A stretch of 39,213 nt of DNA from contig JAIDDH010000052.1 in the NCBI GenBank assembly GCA_029055435.1, positions 1-39,213 of the forward strand. Direction: 5' to 3'. The stretch's first letter is position 1. Every line of letters starts with the position of its first letter. The DNA is from Acetatifactor sp. (GTDB lineage Bacteria; Bacillota; Clostridia; Lachnospirales; Lachnospiraceae). A model generated the notes under the pieces. The model saw only the letters and a list, made by a program, of their open reading frames with translations. It ran no database searches and was not told where the DNA came from. The position numbers and the translations under genes were made by a program. This document shows, in pieces, positions 25,724 through 33,951 of the stretch.

Positions 25724-26605
25724 AAAATCCTGCAAACACTGATTTTTCAGTTCTGATAACAGACGTTCGGCAACCGGTGTAAATACCTGATATTTTTTCC
25801 AGATCACATACATTTTTGTGTGAAGGCTCGGTATGATCTGACGAAAGCACAGATCGCTTTCTTCCGATACTTCAATCAACTTATCAAAGGTGAGTACCAC
25901 GCCCAGTCCCTCCCTTGCAAATACGGCAGCATTGCCGGACAGGTTAAAGGTAGCCATAACATTAAGCTGGTCAACCTGTTCCCCGCACCATCTTGGCAAA
26001 TCGACTTTCGCAGACTGTTCCGAACAAAAAATAGGATATGGCAGAATATCGCTGACCTCAATAGCAGCTTTGTCCGCCAAAGGGCAGTCTTTCCGCATAA
26101 GTACTCCCCATGTATCATGTCCGGGGACTTCAAGATAATTGTACTTTGATAAGTCCGGCGGCTCTACAATAAGTGCAAAGTCTAAAAGCCCGCGGTCAAG
26201 ACTCTCTGCAACCTGACTGGTATCGCCGCTGGTAATATGGTAATGGATACCTGCATATTTCTCATTTAACCGACTGACCGCACGGGCAAGATACTTTATC
26301 AGATGGGATTCGGCACAGCCAATATAAATGTCTCCCCCTGTAATCTCGTCTAATGCTTTAAACTCATTTTCGATCTTATCCGCCATAGCCAGAAGGTCTT
26401 CTGCCCTCTTTCTGAGCAGCATTCCCTCATCTGTCAGACTGACACTTGTACTACCGCGCCTGAACAATTTTTTCCCAAGTTCCTGTTCCAGTTCCTTCAT
26501 CTGTTTGGAAAGGGTAGGCTGTGTAACATGAAGCCGCTTGGCGGCCCTTGTCATATTCCCTTCCCGCGCAATCTCCAAAAAATATCTCAAAACCCGTATT
26601 TCCAT
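25718..26605 (-). CDS. LysR-family transcriptional regulator
   Basis: A 295-residue regulator. The start at 26605 (MEIRVLRYFLEIAREGNMT) has AAGGGG 7 bases upstream. A longer in-frame extension to 26686 is a leader region and not likely translated. The helix-turn-helix is RAAKRLHVTQPTLSKQMKELEQELG. The effector domain includes ESLDRGLLDFALIVEPPDLSKY, matching the neighbour's ERLDKGLLDAGLLLGSLNNEKY. It is divergent from the small-protein/aldo-keto reductase operon, its probable target. Confidence 0.9.
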   Translation of the reverse strand: MEIRVLRYFLEIAREGNMTRAAKRLHVTQPTLSKQMKELEQELGKKLFRRGSTSVSLTDEGMLLRKRAEDLLAMADKIENEFKALDEITGGDIYIGCAESHLIKYLARAVSRLNEKYAGIHYHITSGDTSQVAESLDRGLLDFALIVEPPDLSKYNYLEVPGHDTWGVLMRKDCPLADKAAIEVSDILPYPIFCSEQSAKVDLPRWCGEQVDQLNVMATFNLSGNAAVFAREGLGVVLTFDKLIEVSEESDLCFRQIIPSLHTKMYVIWKKYQVFTPVAERLLSELKNQCLQDFL

Positions 26606-26672
26606 AAACAGCCCCTTCGTTTTAAACAATCCTTGCGTTTTAAAGAATTTCCTTACTCTTAAAAGTAATACC

Positions 26673-26702
26673 ATTATACACAACAAGAGATATTCCAGTC
26701 AA
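26673..26702 (-). promoter_or_regulatory. Promoter of the second LysR gene
   Basis: Minus strand TTGACT (26697-26702), 18-base spacer, TATAAT (26673-26678). The leader holds a direct repeat, CCTTCGTTTTAAA (26614-26626) and CCTTGCGTTTTAAA (26631-26644), on the plus strand. Confidence 0.65.
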
Positions 26703-26729
26703 GAATATCACGATATGAATTATGAGTAT

Positions 26730-26758
26730 TAGACATAGTAAAACAATGTGGGTATAAT
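26730..26758 (+). promoter_or_regulatory. Promoter of the small-protein/aldo-keto reductase operon
   Basis: TAGACA (26730-26735), 17-base spacer, TATAAT (26753-26758). It is back to back with the LysR promoter, with 27 bases between -35 boxes, a usual layout for LysR-controlled divergent operons. Confidence 0.65.
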
Positions 26759-26820
26759 ACACTCAAGAGGTGCAAAGATTGTGCCCAATGGCCGCAAACT
26801 CAAAGACTGAGGAAGGGAGC

Positions 26821-27066
26821 ATGATTATAATAATGGCAGAGGCATCAGATGTATATGGCATTCTGTATCAAAATCTTGTGGATGCAGGATGTGGCGAAAA
26901 AGAAATCACCGGCTGCATGGACTACGCACAAAAAGGGGACTGGAAACGCCTGCTGCCAGTACTTACACGGCATAAGAAAACTCTGCTGGAACAGATTCAT
27001 AAAAGTGAAAAACAGATAGATTGCCTTGATTTTTTAATCTATCGTTTGAGCAAAGAATTTACTTAA
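26821..27066 (+). CDS. Small helical protein, paralogue of the protein at 24.4 kb
   Basis: An 81-residue protein. The start at ATG 26821 follows GGAAGGGAG; ATG 26833 is an alternative. Its AGCGEKEITGCMDYAQKGD segment and C-terminal coil KKTLLEQIHKSEKQIDCLDFLIYRLSKE align with the 76-residue protein of the sortase operon. The coil resembles the C-terminal part of MerR-type regulators but there is no DNA-binding domain. It is the first gene of the operon with the lipid-anchored aldo/keto reductase. Function unknown. Confidence 0.7.
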   Translation: MIIIMAEASDVYGILYQNLVDAGCGEKEITGCMDYAQKGDWKRLLPVLTRHKKTLLEQIHKSEKQIDCLDFLIYRLSKEFT

Positions 27067-27094
27067 TGCCGTGGAGGAAAGAAAGGACAAAGTT

Positions 27095-28105
27095 ATGAGA
27101 CGGTTATCATTCGGACTATTGATTACAGCTATGCTCTTTTCTCTCGTCTCCTGCGGGAACGGGAGCGGCAGGCCATCAGAAACGGGCATTGACGATAATA
27201 CCACAATGATTGATCAGACAGAAGAAACAGGTAAAACGGAAGGAGCAAACGTAACAGAAATGCAGAAAGGTGAGGAAACTATAAAAAGCGGTGTATTTGA
27301 TTTTGAGACGAAAACCGTCATGTTAAACAGCGGATATAAGATGCCGCTTATGGGACTGGGCACATACAGCCTGGATTACGATACCTGCGTTTCTTCTGTG
27401 ACAGCATTTCTGGATAGCGGCGGAAGGCTGATTGATACGGCATACATGTATCACAATGAGGATGCGGTGGGCGCCGCTGTCAGGGCTTCGGACGTGCCAA
27501 GGGAAGAAATTTTTGTAACTACAAAGCTGTATCCGAACCAATACGGCGATGCAGCAAATGCAATCGATGATGCACTGGAAAAAATGGGGCTGGAATATAT
27601 CGACCTCATGCTCCTGCATCATCCAGGGACAGATGATGTAAAAGCTTACCAGGCGATGGAACAGGCCGTTACAGATGGTAAGATTCGTTCTATCGGATTA
27701 TCCAACTGGTATATTGAGGAATTGAAATCATTTTTACCACAGATAACAATCATGCCTGCTGTGGTACAGAATGAAATCCATCCCTATTATCAGGAAATAG
27801 ACGTTGTCCCGTATATTCAGGAAGCAGGAATTGTCGTAGAGGGCTGGTATCCCTTTGGCGGACGTGGATATACACAAGAACTGCTCGGAGATGAAACCAT
27901 ATCCGCAATTGCCGATACGCATGGTGTGACCAGCGCCCAGGTGATTCTGCGGTGGAATCTGCAACGAGGCGTGGTTGTCATCCCGGGTTCAAGTAATCCC
28001 GATCATATTGCGGAAAATCTGGACATCTTCGGTTTTGAACTGACAGAAGACGAAATGGAAAAGCTGAAAAGTCTAAACCGTGATGAAAAGCATGACTGGT
28101 ACTAA
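27095..28105 (+). CDS. Lipid-anchored aldo/keto reductase
   Basis: A 336-residue protein. The start at ATG 27095 has AAAGGACAAAGTT upstream. Residues 1-19 are a lipoprotein signal and LVSC gives a predicted lipidated Cys20, followed by a hydrophilic linker to about 75. The rest is a complete aldo/keto reductase barrel with tetrad Asp and Tyr in LIDTAYMYHNEDAVG, Lys in FVTTKLYPNQ and His in LMLLHHPG. The NADP-phosphate loop is VIPGSSNPDHIAEN. Export of an NADPH enzyme is unusual, because its cofactor is cytoplasmic. It is operonic with the hydrolase downstream. Confidence 0.88.
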   Translation: MRRLSFGLLITAMLFSLVSCGNGSGRPSETGIDDNTTMIDQTEETGKTEGANVTEMQKGEETIKSGVFDFETKTVMLNSGYKMPLMGLGTYSLDYDTCVSSVTAFLDSGGRLIDTAYMYHNEDAVGAAVRASDVPREEIFVTTKLYPNQYGDAANAIDDALEKMGLEYIDLMLLHHPGTDDVKAYQAMEQAVTDGKIRSIGLSNWYIEELKSFLPQITIMPAVVQNEIHPYYQEIDVVPYIQEAGIVVEGWYPFGGRGYTQELLGDETISAIADTHGVTSAQVILRWNLQRGVVVIPGSSNPDHIAENLDIFGFELTEDEMEKLKSLNRDEKHDWY

Positions 28106-28155
28106 ATATTGGAATCACAGACACAAAATAAATTTATATAAAGGAGAACAAACTC

Positions 28156-29130
28156 ATGGAAGAAAAATTGGTTTTGACAACAGAATGGGATAAGACTTTT
28201 CCCAAAAGCGACAAGGTAAACCACAGCAAGGTAACGTTCCATAATAAATATGGGATCACACTGGCTGCCGATATGTATGTTCCGAAGAATACGGTCGGGA
28301 AACTCCCTGCAATAGCGGTATGCGGTCCTTTCGGCGCCGTGAAGGAACAGGCCGCCGGATTGTATGCACAGACGATGGCGGAGAGAGGTTTTCTTACGGT
28401 TGCTTTCGATCCTTCCTTTACAGGAGAAAGCGGCGGGCAGCCCCGCTATATGGCATCCCCTGACATTAACACAGAGGATTTCATGGCAGCAGTAGATTTC
28501 CTTTCCCTGCAGGACAATGTTGACCCGGAGAAGATCGGTATCATCGGCATCTGCGGCTGGGGCGGTATGGCAATCAATGCCGCGGCGCTTGATACCCGTA
28601 TTAAGGCTACAGTTTCCTCCACCATGTACGATATGACAAGGGTGAACGCAAAGGGTTATTTTGATTCTGAGGACAGCGAAGAAGCACGTTATGAGAAACG
28701 CAAGGCCCTGAATACACAGAGAATTGCAGATTACAGGAACGGCTCCTATGCACTTGGCGGCGGAGTGGTCGATCCGCTTCCTGAAGACGCACCATTCTTT
28801 GTAAAGGATTATTATGACTATTATAAGACAGAACGCGGCTATCATCCCCGTTCCCTCAATTCCAACGGAGGCTGGAATGTGATCGGCTGCCAGTCCTTTA
28901 TGAATATGCCTATCCTTCAGTATGCATGCGAAATCCGTAATGCTGTGCTGATCATTCACGGCGAAAAGGCGCACTCCTGCTATTTCAGCAAAGATGCGTA
29001 TCAGCTTTTGAAAGGGGATAATAAGGAACTTATGATTATCCCAAATGCCGTTCATACGGATTTATACGACCAGACAGATATCATTCCTTTTGATAAGATA
29101 ACAGAATTCTTTGCTGAAAATCTGAAATAA
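28156..29130 (+). CDS. Alpha/beta hydrolase (YcjY/dienelactone hydrolase-like)
   Basis: A 324-residue cytoplasmic hydrolase. The nucleophile elbow IGICGWGGMA has Cys at the usual Ser position, as in dienelactone hydrolases. The acid and His are likely in the C-terminal half, with His in IPNAVHTDLYD and the preceding IIHGEKAHSCYF loop. AGGAGAAC precedes the ATG. It is the third gene of the LysR-linked operon, 50 bases after the aldo/keto reductase. The substrate is unknown; ester or lactone cleavage linked to redox metabolism is inferred. Confidence 0.82.
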   Translation: MEEKLVLTTEWDKTFPKSDKVNHSKVTFHNKYGITLAADMYVPKNTVGKLPAIAVCGPFGAVKEQAAGLYAQTMAERGFLTVAFDPSFTGESGGQPRYMASPDINTEDFMAAVDFLSLQDNVDPEKIGIIGICGWGGMAINAAALDTRIKATVSSTMYDMTRVNAKGYFDSEDSEEARYEKRKALNTQRIADYRNGSYALGGGVVDPLPEDAPFFVKDYYDYYKTERGYHPRSLNSNGGWNVIGCQSFMNMPILQYACEIRNAVLIIHGEKAHSCYFSKDAYQLLKGDNKELMIIPNAVHTDLYDQTDIIPFDKITEFFAENLK

Positions 29131-29165
29131 CAGACCGACAGCGGACGGACTCCCTTCCCTATTTC

Positions 29166-29202
29166 AGGCTGTTGTGATATACTCATTCCATCACAACAGC
29201 CT
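29166..29202. promoter_or_regulatory. Perfect 13-bp inverted repeat before the tandem flavodoxin gene
   Basis: Arms AGGCTGTTGTGAT and ATCACAACAGCCT enclose an 11-base spacer. It ends 16 bases before the ATG and has no T-run, so it may be an operator or an mRNA hairpin affecting translation. Confidence 0.55.
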
Positions 29203-29218
29203 TGGAAAGGAAATCATC

Positions 29219-30577
29219 ATGAAAATTTTAGTCATTAACGGAAGTCCCAAAGCCAATTACAGCATTACCCTCCAGACCGTGCTCTATCTGGAAAAGCGTT
29301 TCCCCAGACAGGAATTTACCTATCTGAATGTGGGAGCGCAGATCAAACTTCTTGAAAAAGACTTTTCATCGGCCCGCACCGCTCTGGAAACGGCTGATCT
29401 GCTTCTTTTTTCCTACCCCGTCTATACTTTTATCGCTCCCAGCCAGCTTCACCGTTTTATTGAGCTGGTAAAGGCATCCGGCATCGATTTGTCTGGAAAA
29501 TACGCCACACAGATCACCACCTCCAAGCATTTCTATGACGTGACGGCACACCGTTACATTCAGGATAACTGTCAGGATCTGGGGCTTAAATTCATCCGCG
29601 GACTCTCCGCAGATATGGACGATTTGCTGAGTAAAAAAGGACAGATGGAGGCCAGAAAATTCTTCTCCTATGTACTTTGGAGCATAAAACATAAAAGCTT
29701 TGAACCATTTCCCGCTCCCGGGACGCCTGCAGCTCGCATAGCTGTAACAGTTCCCCAGAACGCCGTCGATTACAAAGCCCCTTCCCCTGCCGCAAAGAAG
29801 GTATCCATCGTCACCGACTGCCGCGGGGAAGATACACAGCTTAAAAGTATGATTGAACGCTTCCAGGCAGTACTTCCCTGTGAAAGCCGCGTCATCAATA
29901 TCCGCGAATATCCCATGCGCGGCGGATGCCTGGGGTGTTTTAACTGTGCATCTGACGGAAAATGCATCTATACAGATGGCTTTGACCGTTTCCTGCGGGA
30001 AGAAATCCAGACGTCTGATGCCATAGTATACGCCTTTACCATCAGCGATCATTCCATGGGTTCCGTGTTCAAATGCTATGATGACAGACAATTCTGCAAC
30101 GGGCATCGCACCGTCACCATGGGCTCCCCCATCGGCTATCTGATCAGCGGTTCCTACAGTGCCGAACCTAATCTGCAAATGATCCTGGAAGGACGCAGTC
30201 AGGTAGGCGGCAACTTCCTGGCAGGCGTTGCCACCGATGAGACGGATCCGAATCATGAGATTGACCGCCTAGCCTTAACACTGAACTACGCTCTCTCCCA
30301 TCGCCATACTCAGCCCCAGAATTTTTACGGTGTGGGCGGAATGAAGATTTTTAGAGACCTGATTTATCTGATGCAGGGCATGATGAAAGCCGATCATCAG
30401 TTTTACAAGGCTCATGGCCAGTATGATTTCCCCCAGAAGCACAGGGGCACCATGCTGAAAATGTACCTGGTGGGTGCACTGCTCTCTTCTCCAAAACTGA
30501 AAGAAAAGGCCGGAGGCCATATCAATGAGGGAATGATTGCCCCTTACAAAAAAGTCGTAGAAGGAGCAATGCGCTAA
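29219..30577 (+). CDS. Tandem flavodoxin-fold NAD(P)H oxidoreductase
   Basis: A 452-residue protein with two flavodoxin-like parts. The first (1-190) starts MKILVINGSPKANYSIT, the FMN phosphate loop. The second (about 195-360) has VSIVTDCRGEDTQ and the cysteine segment GGCLGCFNCASDGKCIYTDGF typical of iron-sulfur-flavoprotein-like reductases. A helical C-terminal tail follows. The ATG at 29219 has AAGGAAA upstream; a longer frame from 29174 overlaps the hairpin. It converges on the ArsP-like permease, 6 bases away. It likely moves electrons from NAD(P)H via FMN; partner unknown. Confidence 0.82.
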   Translation: MKILVINGSPKANYSITLQTVLYLEKRFPRQEFTYLNVGAQIKLLEKDFSSARTALETADLLLFSYPVYTFIAPSQLHRFIELVKASGIDLSGKYATQITTSKHFYDVTAHRYIQDNCQDLGLKFIRGLSADMDDLLSKKGQMEARKFFSYVLWSIKHKSFEPFPAPGTPAARIAVTVPQNAVDYKAPSPAAKKVSIVTDCRGEDTQLKSMIERFQAVLPCESRVINIREYPMRGGCLGCFNCASDGKCIYTDGFDRFLREEIQTSDAIVYAFTISDHSMGSVFKCYDDRQFCNGHRTVTMGSPIGYLISGSYSAEPNLQMILEGRSQVGGNFLAGVATDETDPNHEIDRLALTLNYALSHRHTQPQNFYGVGGMKIFRDLIYLMQGMMKADHQFYKAHGQYDFPQKHRGTMLKMYLVGALLSSPKLKEKAGGHINEGMIAPYKKVVEGAMR

Positions 30578-30583
30578 CGCCTG

Positions 30584-31483
30584 TCAAATCATAAGATTGA
30601 CCAGCAGACCCGTTATCAGTGAGAACAGCATCACAAATGCAAGGTACAGCACAAAACGCCTGATTCCTAACACAATTTTTAATGCTCCAAGGTTCGTGAT
30701 CTTGGTCGCCGGCCCCGTGATCATAAATGCCGCTGCAGATCCCATGCTCATGCCGGATACCAGCCATTGCTGCAGCAGGGGAATCGTTCCTCCGCCGCAG
30801 GCATACAGCGGAACACCCACGGTTGCCGCCATAAGTACACCAAACCCTTTATTTCCCCCGAACAGCCTGCCGAACGCCTCCGCAGGCACATATCTCTGGA
30901 ACAGTGCTGACAACAATACCCCAAATAAAAACCATGGCCCGGTAGCCTTGATATTCCGTCCTAAATTTTTCAGGAATCTTAAGAGCAGATTGGGGTCTGT
31001 ATCCCTGCCTGCAGATGCCTCAAAACCTTTAAAATCAAAATAGCTTTTTCCCCTGTAAAAGTACCGGACACACAGCCCTGCCCCGATCCCGCATAAAAAA
31101 CAGGAAACAAACCGTATTGCCATTGCCGTGCTTCCAAGCGCTGCACTATAAATCAGTAACTGAGGATTTAAGAGGATGGAACTCATCATAAAAGCGGCAA
31201 GCATATCGTCTTTCATCCCTTTCTGTGAAAAGGATGCCGCAATAGGGATTGTCCCGTACATACACAAAGGCGAGGCAATTCCAAGCAGGCTTGCAGGGAT
31301 CAGCCCCAGCACTCCCAGCTTTTTATCCCCAAGGGCGGAAAATGCAGAATGTATCTTACTTTTTCCAAATACTGAAATGGCGGAACCAAGCACCATGCCC
31401 AGTACCCAATATCTGAATATCTGCTGCAGCTGAATGGTGAAATAATACCACACATAGACAAATTCCCGCCTTAAAATATCCAT
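30584..31483 (-). CDS. ArsP-like permease (PF03773 family)
   Basis: A 299-residue membrane protein with about eight to nine hydrophobic segments in two similar halves. The half-site motifs are IASPLCMYGTIPIAASF (about residues 68-84) and VPLYACGGGTIPLLQQ. Relatives export organoarsenicals or divalent metals; specificity here is unknown. It is the last gene of the minus-strand redox cluster, 38 bases after the DUF362 lipoprotein gene. It could remove a toxic product or metal linked to that system. Confidence 0.8.
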   Translation of the reverse strand: MDILRREFVYVWYYFTIQLQQIFRYWVLGMVLGSAISVFGKSKIHSAFSALGDKKLGVLGLIPASLLGIASPLCMYGTIPIAASFSQKGMKDDMLAAFMMSSILLNPQLLIYSAALGSTAMAIRFVSCFLCGIGAGLCVRYFYRGKSYFDFKGFEASAGRDTDPNLLLRFLKNLGRNIKATGPWFLFGVLLSALFQRYVPAEAFGRLFGGNKGFGVLMAATVGVPLYACGGGTIPLLQQWLVSGMSMGSAAAFMITGPATKITNLGALKIVLGIRRFVLYLAFVMLFSLITGLLVNLMI

Positions 31484-31521
31484 TTGGAATCACCTCGCTC
31501 TTTTTTGCGCATCACAAAAAA

Positions 31522-32619
31522 CTACTCATCAATGGACACTAACTGGTATTCTCTGCTTCCGAGTCCGATGTCCTGCGCATGTTCCAATGTGTGCAGCCCA
31601 TTCCGGGACTCAATCCTGTTTACCAATGAACCTCCATCCTCCGCCCCATACACCAGATCGATACATGCCTGATCCAATGCCACAGGATCAAAAGATGCCA
31701 AAATTCCAATATCATGCATATCCGGCTCAGATGGGTTCCCATCACAGTCACAGTCCACGGACAGGCGGTTCATTACATTGATATAAAGGATGTTCCCATC
31801 CAGGTAATCCACTACCGACTTCCCTGCTTCTGCCATAGACTCAAGGAACGCATCTTGGTCTGCGCTCCACATGCTTCCTCCCTGTCCTCCGGTATGGATA
31901 TGTTCCTTACCCTCTGATGATGCAATCCCTATGGATATGTTCTTTATTGCTCCACCATATCCCGCCATGGCATGGCCCTTAAAATGGGACAGTATAACAA
32001 AATAGTCATAATTGGCAAAATTCGCTCCTACATAATTCTCCGTCAGGTTGCTTCCCCCTGTGACCGGCAGTGTCATAGAGCCGTTCTCGTCCATGATATC
32101 CACTGTGGCAATGGCTGTATAGCCATGATCCTCCGCTACCTGATAGTGCATGGCTGTACTGGATCTGGAACCTCCGTAAGCCGTATTGCACTCAACTATG
32201 CTTGCATTCAGGGACTGCACCAGGTCTCCGATCAGGTCAGTCCGCAGATAATTGCTTCCGGGTTCTCCCGTACTCAGCTTTACTGCAATGCTGCCTTCCG
32301 GTGATGCTCCCAATGCTTCATAAATTGCCATAAGCCCATCCGAACTGATATCTGTGGTCATATAAACCACCGGCGCTCCTGTATTTTCCAGAGCAGTGTT
32401 TTCCGCACTGCCGGAACCCTGCACATCTAAATTCCCCTGTGACGATGCGGACTGCCCGCTCCCCTGAGTACCGGACTCCTTAGCTTCATTTTCTTCTGTC
32501 TGCCCTTTTGTCTGCTCCTGATTTCCCATATCCTGGTTTCCCTTGGTCTGCCCGCAGCCCGCTATACCAAGTACCATCATTCCTGCTGCTATGAGCAGCG
32601 CCAAAATCTTTCTTCTCAT
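31522..32619 (-). CDS. DUF362 lipoprotein
   Basis: A 365-residue lipoprotein. Signal residues 1-21 end in a lipobox, with predicted Cys22 lipidation. A Gln/Ser/Gly-rich linker runs to about 75. The DUF362 domain follows, with HFKGHAMAGYGGAIKNISIGIAS and the late SFDPVALDQACIDLV. DUF362 proteins often carry ferredoxin-type clusters; here only a few cysteines are visible (DCDCDG, DQACID), so a full cluster is doubtful. It lies outside the membrane within the redox cluster. Function unknown. Confidence 0.82.
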   Translation of the reverse strand: MRRKILALLIAAGMMVLGIAGCGQTKGNQDMGNQEQTKGQTEENEAKESGTQGSGQSASSQGNLDVQGSGSAENTALENTGAPVVYMTTDISSDGLMAIYEALGASPEGSIAVKLSTGEPGSNYLRTDLIGDLVQSLNASIVECNTAYGGSRSSTAMHYQVAEDHGYTAIATVDIMDENGSMTLPVTGGSNLTENYVGANFANYDYFVILSHFKGHAMAGYGGAIKNISIGIASSEGKEHIHTGGQGGSMWSADQDAFLESMAEAGKSVVDYLDGNILYINVMNRLSVDCDCDGNPSEPDMHDIGILASFDPVALDQACIDLVYGAEDGGSLVNRIESRNGLHTLEHAQDIGLGSREYQLVSIDE

Positions 32620-32655
32620 TTTAATCTCCGTTCTGAAACTGATGACAAATATCAG

Positions 32656-33414
32656 CTATTTCAGTTTCCCATATTCCTCCTCTGAAACTGGTTCGCACCA
32701 CTCATTGCCGCTTTCCTCCCCGGGAACTTCCACTGCAAGGTGAGAGAACCATGAATCCGGTGCAGCTCCATGCCAGTGCTTTACTTCCGCAGGAATATTA
32801 ACCACGCTGCCCGGCGTCATCTCCACTGCTTCTTTGCCCCATTCCTGATAATACCCTCTTCCGCCTACACAGATCAGCATCTGACCGCCGCCGCTCTTTG
32901 CATGATGGATGTGCCAATTGTTACGGCAGCCCGGCTCAAAGGTCACGTTAAAGACCGGAACCTGCTCCGTAGATACCGGTGCAAGGTAACTCTGCCCTAT
33001 GAAATACTGCGCGAACCCGTCGTTAGGTTTCCCAATCGGGAAAAAGATGGTGTTCTGGTATCTGTCCTTTTCTGACGTTTCCGCAATCTCCTCATTCCAT
33101 ACTTCTTTTGCCAGACGGAACACGGCCCAGCCTTTCGGCCAGCCCACATACATGGTAGCATGGGTAATGATCGCAGCGATTTCTTCCCTTGTCACCCCAT
33201 GGTTCTTCGCATTCTGCAAATGGTAGGTCAGGGAAGAATCTGTGATGCCGGATGCCATCAGCGATACCACCGTAATGATACACTTTGTCTTTACGGAAAG
33301 TACATCTTCGTTCCATACCTCCCCAAACAGCACATCATCATTCAGATGTGCAAACATCGGCGCAAATTGCCCAAGGCTCTCCCGTCCTGCGGTCTGTACT
33401 ATTTTTTCACTCAT
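32656..33414 (-). CDS. Carboxymuconolactone decarboxylase-like/cupin fusion protein
   Basis: A 252-residue cytoplasmic protein. Residues 1-110 resemble the carboxymuconolactone decarboxylase/AhpD fold (VKTKCIITVVSLMASGI, LQNAKNHGVTREEIAAIITHATMYVGWP), with one cysteine rather than the AhpD CxxC pair. Residues about 130-245 form a cupin with metal ligands in NWHIHHAKSGGGQMLICVGG and KHWHGAAPDSWFSHLAVE. Such fusions are common next to aldo/keto reductases and flavodoxins in Firmicutes. It probably acts on a reactive small molecule; substrate unknown. Confidence 0.85.
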   Translation of the reverse strand: MSEKIVQTAGRESLGQFAPMFAHLNDDVLFGEVWNEDVLSVKTKCIITVVSLMASGITDSSLTYHLQNAKNHGVTREEIAAIITHATMYVGWPKGWAVFRLAKEVWNEEIAETSEKDRYQNTIFFPIGKPNDGFAQYFIGQSYLAPVSTEQVPVFNVTFEPGCRNNWHIHHAKSGGGQMLICVGGRGYYQEWGKEAVEMTPGSVVNIPAEVKHWHGAAPDSWFSHLAVEVPGEESGNEWCEPVSEEEYGKLK

Positions 33415-33438
33415 GTCTGTTATCCTCCATTTCTGTTT

Positions 33439-33915
33439 TTATAAATGTTCAACCCATGATTTAAGCGATTCCTTCGTCTGTTTTCCATTCAAAAGCCCGC
33501 CCTCCATAAGAGTTGCCTGCTTTGATATACTCACTTTCAGATCATCTTTCGTCTTTCCAAAACCGCTGCCTCCTGATGTGGCAAACAGTATAATCTGCCT
33601 TCCGGAAAAATCATAGCTTTCCAGAAACGTGTTGATAATCCTTGGTGCCGTATACCACCAGATTGGAAAGCCAAGAAAGATTACATCATATTTCTCAATT
33701 CCCGCATCTTTATCTGCAAGGGGCGGTCTGCTCACCTTGCTGTTCATTTCCAGAGAACTGCGGGATTCCCTGTTATTCCAGTCCAGATCTTCCTTCGAAT
33801 ATGGCTCAGCAGGTTTAATCTCATACAGATCTGCCCCTGCCGCTTCGGCTAAATCTTTCGCCACTTTTTCTGTCACTCCGCTTGCACTGAAATATGCCAC
33901 CAGTTTTTTATTCAT
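33439..33915 (-). CDS. Flavodoxin
   Basis: A 158-residue cytoplasmic flavodoxin. The FMN phosphate loop is VAYFSASGVTEKVAKDLA (residues 6-23). WNNRESRSSLEMN and GFPIWWYTAPRIINTFLESYDF place the flavin-stacking aromatics. ATSGGSGFGKT contacts the ring edge. It is closely similar to the lipid-anchored flavodoxin encoded at 34.7-35.4 kb but has no signal peptide. This gives one carrier on each side of the membrane. It lies just downstream of the DUF4405 gene. Confidence 0.92.
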   Translation of the reverse strand: MNKKLVAYFSASGVTEKVAKDLAEAAGADLYEIKPAEPYSKEDLDWNNRESRSSLEMNSKVSRPPLADKDAGIEKYDVIFLGFPIWWYTAPRIINTFLESYDFSGRQIILFATSGGSGFGKTKDDLKVSISKQATLMEGGLLNGKQTKESLKSWVEHL

Positions 33916-33951
33916 TAAAGAAACGCCTCCTTATTTCATATTTTATTTTTA

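Noticed and set aside
28102..29055. Minus-strand open frame of 317 codons
   Set aside because: Antisense of the alpha/beta hydrolase, which has a clear nucleophile elbow and ribosome site.
29166..29202. Terminator of the hydrolase gene
   Set aside because: The stem is followed by TTGGAAAGG rather than a T-run and lies within an apparent operon.
29366..30256. Minus-strand open frame of 296 codons
   Set aside because: Antisense of the tandem flavodoxin gene; no domain recognised.
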